64,000 nucleotides of DNA from positions 8,122,001 to 8,186,000 of the forward strand of contig JASJZH010000004.1 of NCBI GenBank assembly GCA_037178975.1. Direction: 5' to 3'. The position numbers were made by a program, and so were the translations under genes. The notes below the pieces were generated by a model that saw nothing but the letters and a program-made list of their open reading frames with translations, had not been told where the DNA came from and ran no database searches. The DNA comes from Oscheius tipulae (Eukaryota; Nematoda; Chromadorea; Rhabditida; Rhabditidae). Below, in pieces: positions 56,517 through 64,000 of the stretch; the first letter of the stretch is position 1, and every line of letters begins with the position of its first letter.

Positions 56517-59314
56517 TAACTTCTGCTTCTCAATGTAATCTTAACTGCCTTTATTTAAATGCTCGTAGTTTAAAAAACAAATTTGATAGTCTTCGTAACA
56601 TGATAGCACATCACAAAAGTGATGTAATAGCAGTAACTGAAACATGGTTATCGAGTCATGTTTCTGACGGTTTAGTTATAGAGGATTTGCCGTATTCTGT
56701 GGTTAGGTGTGATCGTAATACCACAGGGGGTGGTGTTCTTTTTCTAGTGAAAGATCTTATTTCGTACACGGTGGTAAAAACACTTAAAGAGACGTGTAAT
56801 GTCTTGGTAATTGATCTTTTTGTCAATTTAAGGAGAATTCGATTAGTTTTGGTCTATAGGCCTCCTAATACGAAAGTTATCGATTGTGACAATCTTATTG
56901 AATTCATTCAAGACATGGTTAGTTGTGGGCCTTCCTCTACTGTAGTTCTTGGTGATTTTAATATTCCCATAGGACATCCTAGGGCCTTAGTTTATTACGA
57001 TCTATTGGATAACCTGATCTTAAAAAATAACGTAGACTTCGTTACGTGTAATAATAATATTCTTGACTGGATTTGTTCGTCGGAAGACTGTGTTGTTTCT
57101 AATACTATAAAATTAGCCCCGATTGGAAATTCTGATCATTGCGTCATAAAATTTGACGTGGTTTTGTCTTCTGAATTGACTGGTATTGACCTTCCCTTTG
57201 CTAATTATAAAAGGGCAGATTTCGACAGTATAAACAACGAACTTTCTATTATTGATTGGGAAACTTCACTCTCAGGTTTTAGAGATGTCGATGAGTTGTA
57301 TTCAAAATTTAGTGCGATTGTGACATGCATAGTAGATAGATTTACGCCTATATGTTTCAAAAAAGACCCCCTTAAGACCCTACCTGTCCATATTAGGAGA
57401 TTGCTCTATAAAAGAGACCGACTTTTTAATGAGATTACACCACATCTTGGTGATGCTTACTTGAGGGTCAGTCATAAGCTGACTAAAGCTATGTATAATT
57501 ATTCTGTTAAGAAACAAGATAAGGTTTTAATAAATCTCCATGGTAAAGCTCTTTACCAGTACGTAAAAGTAAAACTTGCTTCTAAGGCTAAATCATTGAT
57601 TATCTCTTCCGAGGGTACAGCCTATCGTAAGGATGACGATATTGCTAACGCTTTTGCCTCGTATTTTGAGTCGGTTTTCTGTGATGATCGCACACCAGAA
57701 ACTAATGTTGGCCACTTCAGTGGTCAAATTCTTTCTACTTTCACTATTTTCCCCTTCGACATTATTGGTGAAAGTAGATCTCTAAAGTCTAGCTGTTCTG
57801 TCACTGCCGATAAAATACCACAGATTGTATTCAAAAAATGTCTTAAAAATCTCGCAGTCCCTCTTGCACATATTTTTAACTTTTCCCTACGCCTAGGTCA
57901 AGTACCCTTGATTTGGAAAAAAGCAATAGTTACAGCTATTCCTAAAACCAGTTCAGCCAATCACGTAAATGACTTTAGGCCAATATCTATAACGTCTACG
58001 TCCTGTAAGTTAATGGAAAAAATAGTTAAAAGACACATTGACAAATGGGTCAGAGCTAACAATATCATTCCTAGGCAACAGTTTGGGTTTAGGGCCAATA
58101 GTGGCATTGACAATGCGTTGTGCGCTGATATCGCCGACTGGCAGTATGAACTTAGTTCTAAAAAGTCAGTAGATGTGGTGTACTTTGATGTTATGAAGGC
58201 TTTCGACACAGTAAACCACACTATTCTCCTTGAATTATTGAAAACCTATGGAATCAGAGGAAATCTATTCAGTTGGCTAAAATCCTTCTTGACTGATCGC
58301 TTGTTTTGTGTTAAGTTTAACACTTCCTTTAGTGATTGGCTTTCTATAAAATCCGGTGTTCCTCAAGGGAGTGTTATTGGTCCTATTCTATTCAATCTCT
58401 ATGTAGCAAACATCATACGATTCTCAAATCTACCACGTGAGGTAAAGATTACTCAATTTGCGGATGATGTTAAACTTTATATGTCATACGATGAAAAAAG
58501 TAGTTTGGAGTATAGCTCCTTACTTCAGAGGTCCATAGATAGCATAGTTTTGTTCTTTAGTAAGGTAAAACTGAAAATTGCTGAAAACAAGACTTTCGTT
58601 TTGCATCTGGGTTCTAAAAACCTCAAGCATCTGTATCATGTAAATGGTTTTCTCATCCAGAGTAGAGATTCTGTACGCGATTTAGGAATACGTTATGACA
58701 GTTCGTTATCATTCAGACCCCAGTATGTTCATATGGTTAAATCTGCAAATATAGCTATGTTTAGAATCTTCAGAATATTTCTAACCAATGATCCAAAGTT
58801 GCTAACTAAGCTCTTTGTTACTTATGTTAGATCAAGATTAGAATTTGGTTCTTTAATTTGGTGCCCTCATCTGAAAAAAGATGTAAACGCAATAGAAAAA
58901 GTTCAGAGAGATTTTTCACGAATTCTTTGGCTGAAAAACCATCATGGTGCGTCATATAGAGATATGCCAAGTTATGATTCTCGCCTATGTAGCTTTAAAC
59001 TTTGCCCTCTTCAGACTAGAAGACTAGTCAATGACCTCCTTTTTGCTCGAAAAATACTTTTAGGTGTAAGTCATACTCTATTATCTGATCTGTTCATCTT
59101 ATGTCCTACAAATGGACGTACATCACAGTTCAAACTTTTACCTAAAAGGGTCTCAGTTAGGTCCACTTCAAAATACAAATATTCCTGTACTTACAGAATA
59201 TCACGGCTTGTAGAAGAGAATGATATTTCTTTGAGGATAGTTTCAGGGCGTGCTGGTTTAGTCCAGTACGCAATTCTCCATTCAGAAGTTTTATCAAGGA
59301 CTATCAGGGATTAA
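56513..59314 (+). CDS. Non-LTR retrotransposon ORF2: APE endonuclease and reverse transcriptase
   Basis: About 930 residues. N-terminal apurinic-like endonuclease: LNARSLKNKFDSLRNM, VTETWLSS, TGGGVLFLVKD, VYRPPN, VLGDFNIP and SDHCVIKFD. Reverse transcriptase: NDFRPISITSTSCKLMEKI, QFGFRANSG, VYFDVMKAFDTVNH, SGVPQGSVIGPILFNLY and the catalytic FADDVKLY. A C-terminal region with VQRDFSRILWL and YDSRLCSFKLCPLQTRR is typical of the Jockey/CR1 group. The frame opens without an ATG: the first in-frame ATG (56600) comes after the conserved endonuclease start, so expression by frameshift from ORF1 or by reinitiation at a non-AUG codon is required. The product nicks target DNA and copies element RNA in the nucleus. 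Confidence 0.93.
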   Translation: MITSASQCNLNCLYLNARSLKNKFDSLRNMIAHHKSDVIAVTETWLSSHVSDGLVIEDLPYSVVRCDRNTTGGGVLFLVKDLISYTVVKTLKETCNVLVIDLFVNLRRIRLVLVYRPPNTKVIDCDNLIEFIQDMVSCGPSSTVVLGDFNIPIGHPRALVYYDLLDNLILKNNVDFVTCNNNILDWICSSEDCVVSNTIKLAPIGNSDHCVIKFDVVLSSELTGIDLPFANYKRADFDSINNELSIIDWETSLSGFRDVDELYSKFSAIVTCIVDRFTPICFKKDPLKTLPVHIRRLLYKRDRLFNEITPHLGDAYLRVSHKLTKAMYNYSVKKQDKVLINLHGKALYQYVKVKLASKAKSLIISSEGTAYRKDDDIANAFASYFESVFCDDRTPETNVGHFSGQILSTFTIFPFDIIGESRSLKSSCSVTADKIPQIVFKKCLKNLAVPLAHIFNFSLRLGQVPLIWKKAIVTAIPKTSSANHVNDFRPISITSTSCKLMEKIVKRHIDKWVRANNIIPRQQFGFRANSGIDNALCADIADWQYELSSKKSVDVVYFDVMKAFDTVNHTILLELLKTYGIRGNLFSWLKSFLTDRLFCVKFNTSFSDWLSIKSGVPQGSVIGPILFNLYVANIIRFSNLPREVKITQFADDVKLYMSYDEKSSLEYSSLLQRSIDSIVLFFSKVKLKIAENKTFVLHLGSKNLKHLYHVNGFLIQSRDSVRDLGIRYDSSLSFRPQYVHMVKSANIAMFRIFRIFLTNDPKLLTKLFVTYVRSRLEFGSLIWCPHLKKDVNAIEKVQRDFSRILWLKNHHGASYRDMPSYDSRLCSFKLCPLQTRRLVNDLLFARKILLGVSHTLLSDLFILCPTNGRTSQFKLLPKRVSVRSTSKYKYSCTYRISRLVEENDISLRIVSGRAGLVQYAILHSEVLSRTIRD

Positions 59315-59753
59315 GAAGACCTTCCTGTGATATCTCCCCTTCTCAAACCCCCCACCTTAGCATGGTTTACAGGAAATTCTTGGTTAATATATAGTCCCTG
59401 TCCCACGTAGAAAGGGTGGAGCGCAGCTCTGAAGGGTAAATGGTTTACGACCTCTACCTCTGTTCTGGAAGAAGACCAGTATCACGTATGTCGATAAATT
59501 CATAGCGCACCTACTACGGCAGGGGGGTAGATTCTCTGCGACCCAGTTAGGTGTGATTGGAGCCTAGCTCTCACAGCAGAGTTTCTACTAGACGTCCCGG
59601 TATGTAAGCACAGCCTCGAGTGTTTCAAACTATATTATTCCTGTAAGAAAATTCCTGAAACCCTCTGCTACTCCCCTATTTTTTTTCCCCATCATATTGT
59701 ATATAACCAATGTTTGATCCATCTGGACAAATGAATATTCTATTCTATTCTAA

Positions 59754-60533
59754 GGTGCAGGGGTGGTAACGTTGTGATTTTGTAATAAACGATACAATGG
59801 AAGATGACCGATTACGGTTAAAACTGCTCTTTTTAAGTGCGCGTCTAAACTAGGTCCCGCTCCGCTTTCTTGCCCCCTTGTTTTGTGGCCCAGTCCCGAA
59901 ATTGAACTCCTCATAGAAACAGGTGGCCAGATTCTTTACATGGATTCTTCTATTACTTCTTGTGAGACTTGAGTGCGATGTGTAAGAAAGCAGCTGGTCA
60001 AGTTCAAATATCAGTTACATTGCCATAGTTATTCCTTTTTCTATGGAGACATTTCCTCTGATGAAATGAGATAACTATGGAACTGCGACATCTCCCTTCT
60101 CACTCCGAAAAAGACAGCCTTCTCCTGACGCTAAAAAGTGGCCGAAAGAAGTAGTAACCTGTTGCTTTGATAAGACCGTAAGCGTGGTCCTTAGTGGTTC
60201 TTTGGATAAAAGTAAACTTTCTAGACTATACCTTGTAGATGCTTGTAAGGCAGAAATACGATCTAATTAAGGCCAACACTTACATTCGCTTTCAGCAAAA
60301 TTGCAGCTATTTACAGATTGACGGTAAGAAAATTCCTTATACCTACAGTCACTTTAAGATCGCTGTATATAAACAGGCATAACTTTTTTTTATTAGCCAT
60401 CACCAATGCCTATAATTGTTCGTGGAAGAGAAAAACACGACAGTGACAACTCTTTGATGTACGGGATTGTTTCGTACTCTTAACTTTGAAGAAATTGACG
60501 AATAAAACTTTACTAGTAACTTTTCTGCCATAA
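59754..60533. other. 3' remnant of copy K and intergenic DNA
   Basis: The first bases (59754-59769) match the lost end of copy K, followed by AATAAA at 59782-59787, likely its original poly(A) signal. An imperfect inverted repeat (10-bp CCATAGTTAT arms about 38 bases apart) lies at 60023-60081. No other gene is seen. Confidence 0.5.
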
Positions 60534-61592
60534 TTAACGTCGAGAGCCGTCTTCGAAGAAGATCCCTCCATCCAGGGCACAATATTTCGGGCAGATACCC
60601 TTCTCTCCATCCTGTCCGCCCTTTCCTGATTGTCCAGGAGGTCCTGGGTTTCCGGGAGGGCCGGGAGGACCAGGAGGACCTCGGGATCCAGCAGCTCCAG
60701 CAGGACCAGGACCGTGGTGGGTTCCGGCATCTCCATCGGGTCCGGCAGGTCCTGAATGTTTTTTTTTAAGTGCTGAAAGGTGACCTACCAGGAGGACCTG
60801 CGGGTCCAGCAGGTCCAGGGGCTCCAGGAGCCTCGGGAGCTCCTTGTCCAGCAGCTCCGGGCTGTCCAGGCTGACCAGGCTGTCCATCCTTTCCATTGCT
60901 TCCAGGTGGACCAGGTGGTCCCGGTGGACCTTGAGCTCCGGGTCCGGAAGGAGTACCGGGGTTCCCGTTGTTACCAGCAGGTCCAGGCTGACCTGCTTGA
61001 CCGGGAGGACCGGGTGGTCCCTGAGGATATATTTAAAGGAAAATAGACTGAAAACAAACCTGGGGACAGGGCTTACAAGGTGGAGGAGTCATTGGCTCGC
61101 AAGGAGCATGGGGAGCCTTTCCGGGCATCCCAGCAGCTCCATGAGTTCCGGGCTTTCCAGGACTTCCTGGCTTACCGGGACGACCGGCAGGACCGGCTGG
61201 ACCGGGCATGCAACAACCTTGACAGTTCCCAGCTGCAGCTTGACCTCCTCCTCCCTGTGCATAGCTTCCAGAAGAAACTGCCGCTGAGCCACCAGCAGCA
61301 TACTGGGCTGTGTTGTAACCAGCTTGACGAGCTGTCCTGTTCATCTTTTTCTCCATCAGATTCACTCCTTGCCAGATCTCTTTGGCTGTTTCCTGTAACC
61401 ACACGCCTAGAGTTGTGAATAGGAGCATACCCTGCAATGATTGACGTCTCCATGAATTGTTCTCTTGGCTGTGTTCACATAGTTATGAACCATCGGTAGA
61501 GTGACGCAAATTGAAGCCACAGCGACCATAGAGAATGTGAGTGCCGAGTAGGCGACGAACCGATAAGCCAGAATCTTGCTGTCCAGCTCCAT
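60534..61592 (-). CDS. Nematode cuticle collagen
   Basis: Four exons on - (61431-61592, 61060-61392, 60789-61020, 60534-60751) encode 314 residues. The N-terminal cuticle-collagen domain ([20 protein letters not shown], then a hydrophobic stretch and [12 protein letters not shown]) is followed by an Ala/Gly/Ser spacer, [11 protein letters not shown], Gly-X-Y blocks, a Pro/Cys spacer ([14 protein letters not shown]), two further Gly-X-Y blocks and the end [19 protein letters not shown]. The layout matches the COL family of C. elegans (Cys pairs bounding the triple-helical domains). Introns are 37-39 nt. It differs from the + strand collagen at 19.6 kb in the N-terminal domain and tail, so they are not recent duplicates. 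A TATATAAA on - lies at about 61753-61760. Confidence 0.93.
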
Positions 61593-62150
61593 TACCTGGA
61601 AACCACCATGGCTAGTAACAAAGGCAGTAAAAAAGAAAAAAGGTTAGGTACGATTAGCAAGGCTACAACGACGGCGCTGTCAAGTCTATGGCTGTTTCAA
61701 AAGTGAAACAACTGAATAGAAAGAAGAAAATGTTATTCTCTGAACAGGCCGGCCTCTTTATATACACGGAACAGTCCTATTAAAGATTTCAATTCGATAA
61801 GCGGTTCAAGCTTCCCCTGTACCAGTTCGGAACTTGTAGCCTTCTTATCTCATCCTCCCATCTCTCCATAGCTAAAAGAGCCAAAATGCCATCGGATGTT
61901 TTGGCAGGAATGTAGGCTATAACAACACGGAATAGGAACCGGTTGCGTAGTATCCAACTTTCTAAATTTCAACTCAATTTTAGACTTATGACTTGAGCGA
62001 CCTTGTCTCCAACTTTTCGGCGCCTTCTCGCCAAACAAACCATTATTGGCGATCTGTTTTCAATGGCTCGGCTCATTGAACATCTTTTCTTGGACCTACA
62101 AAAAGGAAGGATAGCAAAGAGTGACGTATTTTGTGAACAACTTTGACTTG
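61593..62150. other. Upstream region of the collagen gene on -
   Basis: Holds TATATAAA (complement of 61753-61760) about 160 nt before the collagen start, and an AG acceptor just before the ATG that may end a 5' UTR intron. Nothing else is recognised. Confidence 0.4.
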
Positions 62151-63695
62151 ATGAGGTTCATCACAGCACTACTGGTACTCTTTGCTTTTTGTGGACTTGT
62201 AGAAAGTCAATTCTTCTATCCAGGTGAGTCCGTTTTGTCCCAATTTTCGCCACATCTAGTTGTGAGGTCGTCCTTCGTTGCATGTACGTTGATGCAATGC
62301 TCTCGGTAAACCATAGATCAAAAGTCAGAAATTATCGAATTTTTTGAACTTATGGTCGCATCTTTAATCCGTTTCGGGATTACCGAGAGACCATTAGTCG
62401 AACTTGTATCCGGCCATAGCCTTGCGACAGAAGACGATTGTCTGGCTGGCAGCGACAGGTCCAGTTAGGATATTCCTTGCCTCCGAATCCGGCGGAAGCG
62501 TTGCGTACATCACATTTTTCGAGAATCTGCTTACCATTGAATATAATGTTATTGCGGGGCTGAGGTCTCCCTTGTGATGATTCATATGGATGCCATTCCT
62601 TTTCGCCGAAAATAGCAGCAGTGGAGAAGGAAACCCATTTGTAGAGTGCAATGTACTAGTCGGGGTTCTCGCCAGACAGTCTCAGGGTCTTACCCAGAGC
62701 CTTGACGAGGTTGCGAGTGGGCCACGGATCTCCGAAACGGCTATCCGTCCATTCGTAGAAGGCAGGCAGTTCCATGGACTCGTCGACGAATTCAAGCACG
62801 GGGTCTTCGGCTCTCGGCCCAGAAGATGGGGAAGCCGGGACAGCGGATGAGCTCGGGTCCTAGGACTTCTCGAGCGATCCTTATAGTCGATGCACTCGTA
62901 CCAGAAACCCTGGGTGTTGTGGCCTCCTTTGTACTGGAGGACCTAGATCTGGCCTTCGAGCTGCTTCTTCATCTTCAACTCTGCATTCTTGTAGGGGAAG
63001 CTGCACTCGACAGCTCCTCCTTTGTTCTAGTTGGCTTTCCGTGCTTGTACCACAGCGCGACGTAGAGATTCTGCTGTCCCAGAACCTTGACAGGATTCTC
63101 CGGGAACGGCGTATCAATGCTGGAAAGCCCAGGTGTCCTCCTTGGCAGGCGGGTTCTTGACGTCTTGATATTTGTTTAGAAATCCTGTAAAAAGTTACCT
63201 TTTTGTGTATTTTTTACATCAAAAAAGTCAAAATGTTTTGTCGCTTCTGGATCTGCAATTTAGAACAACGTAATAGTTGTTTCGAAAAGTGTAACATTTG
63301 GAAAAAACAAAATGACTTTCCTCACCCGTACAGTCTCGACTGTTTGTATCTGTCCATGCTAATTAGTCTCGCCGTATCATCTCGGCGCCAGCTCGCAATC
63401 GGAGAGTAGGCAACAAAACTGGATTACCTATCACAGCTTTCGCATGCTATAAAATTTTTTCAGGCTATTACTCGGCCCCTACCTATTATGCTCCTCCGCC
63501 AATGTACTATCCGACCACTTATTACACCTATCCAGCTTACCCTACGTACTATCCTTATGGCGGCTACGGATATTACAGATCCTACAAGTAAGTTCACCCC
63601 CAGTGTCTTGCCTGTTGCCGGTTTTCAGTCCGGTCCGAGGAATGCTAAGAGGAGCTCTAGCAGGAGCAGCTTTCGGTCTTCTTGGCAAGAAATGA
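62151..63695 (+). CDS. Tyr/Pro-rich secreted peptide with glycine-rich tail
   Basis: Three exons (62151-62223, 63464-63587, 63629-63695; phases 1 and 2) encode 87 residues. The signal peptide is [20 protein letters not shown], the middle a tyrosine and proline repeat ([34 protein letters not shown]), and the tail [20 protein letters not shown], a small amphipathic/Gly-Ala segment. Such composition fits cuticle-associated or secreted antimicrobial-like peptides of nematodes; I do not recognise a named family. The first intron is 1.24 kb, by far the longest in the window, and contains a pseudogene on the opposite strand. The second is 41 nt. Confidence 0.72.
62394..63180 (-). pseudogene. Intronless pseudogene nested in intron
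   Basis: On -, about 790 bases read as one colinear protein if frameshifts and at least three stops are ignored: [38 protein letters not shown], stop, [66 protein letters not shown], stop, [18 protein letters not shown]. No introns are visible, in contrast to almost all genes here, so a processed (retro-) pseudogene is likely. The parent family is not recognised; the repeated pattern GENP/Y-A-L-W/Y-K-H/W suggests an internal duplication in the parent. Confidence 0.6.
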
Positions 63696-64000
63696 TCTTC
63701 ATTTTAACAGATTATATCAAACTTTCGCTAATAATAAATGTTTGTCCGGCGAGAGTCTCATCGAATCCTGGGAGAGAAACAAAATCGTCAATTTCCATGG
63801 ATCTCTGATACTCTTCCTTTGACTAATAATGCAATCTTGTGAGGAGAATTCAAGAGCACAAGCCCGTTTTCTTGTTTTCCGGAAAAGTGTACTGACTATC
63901 TTGTTGTAACTTTACTTTAGCAATGGAATGATATAAATAGCGCCTGGTTCATTGTTATTACAGCCCCTTGTACTCGAGAAAAGTGATATAATTTCAGCTT
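63696..64000. other. Promoter-like region at window end
   Basis: TATAAATA at 63934-63941 followed 25-60 bases later by the window end and an AG acceptor-like TTTCAG (63993-63998). Possibly the start of a further + strand gene outside the window. Confidence 0.35.

Larger units (their letters stand above)
55604..59753 (+). mobile_element. CR1/Jockey-type non-LTR retrotransposon, apparently intact ORFs
   Basis: About 4.15 kb with two long frames and a 3' UTR that ends in ATTCT repeats (59735-59751), as in CR1-like elements. It sits in the last codons of family copy K. Flanks suggest no target-site duplication longer than the two bases AA. The 5' leader before ORF1 is only about 35 nt, so a slight 5' truncation is possible. 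ORF1 (55638-56516) and ORF2 (56513-59314) have no internal stops, which suggests recent insertion. Confidence 0.88.

Noticed and set aside
60023-60081. Second inverted repeat with CCATAGTTAT arms
   Set aside because: Only 10 paired bases around a 38-base loop with a small inner hairpin; much weaker than the 24205-24281 hairpin.
1-64000. CRISPR arrays, bacterial operons, rRNA
   Set aside because: None seen; spliced genes and nematode families show eukaryotic nuclear DNA.

Overview
This window is nuclear DNA of a nematode. The evidence is two cuticle-collagen genes, a DEG/ENaC channel, a pair of serpentine chemoreceptors of the Srg type, two UNC-93-like MFS proteins and a secreted insulin/EGF-receptor L-domain protein. 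Almost all introns are tiny (about 34-41 nt) with ..CAG, ..TAG or ..AAG acceptors. Bounds given for spliced genes are start codon to stop codon, and the exon joins stated were checked for reading phase. The species cannot be told from the sequence.

Layout. 1-7.9 kb: no convincing gene. 7.9-20.8 kb: a small membrane protein, UNC-93-like gene 1, a two-exon acidic/proline-rich fragment, UNC-93-like gene 2, a DEG/ENaC channel and a cuticle collagen, all on +. 20.8-25.4 kb: two halves of one degenerate mariner element flanking about 3.5 kb that holds three members (A-C) of a small secreted protein family and a gene for a cysteine-rich secreted peptide. 25.8-28.3 kb (-): a 13-exon EGFR-like ectodomain without membrane anchor or kinase. 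29.4-35.6 kb: family copy E, two tandem Srg-type receptors and a secreted hemopexin-like protein with an internal duplication. 36.8-46.3 kb: family copy F, a poorly resolved membrane protein and two tandem SLC23/NCS2 transporters with almost identical gene structure. 47.0-55.6 kb: copies G, H, I, J and K, an eight-exon gene of unknown family, and a decayed Helitron fragment. 55.6-59.75 kb: an apparently intact CR1/Jockey-type non-LTR retrotransposon inserted in the last codons of copy K. 60.5-61.6 kb (-): a second collagen. 62.15-63.7 kb (+): a Tyr/Pro-rich secreted peptide whose 1.24-kb intron holds an intronless pseudogene on the other strand.

The most unusual content is the dispersed ten-copy family (A, B, C, E, F, G, H, I, J, K). 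Each member has a signal peptide, a motif like VANTMG, four recurring cysteines and a C-terminal motif like GFFLRGDGIYKG. Nine of the ten share two introns at the same places, and several share a TATAAAATGA core promoter with a very short leader. The pattern resembles plant self-incompatibility S1-like secreted proteins; that is an inference that needs a profile or structure search. The non-LTR element carries a textbook -1 frameshift heptamer (TTTAAAC) in the right frame just before the ORF1 stop, and its ORF2 lacks an ATG in front of the conserved endonuclease start. Tandem duplication with intron gain or loss (UNC-93, Srg, SLC23) and repeated transposon damage shape the rest of the region.
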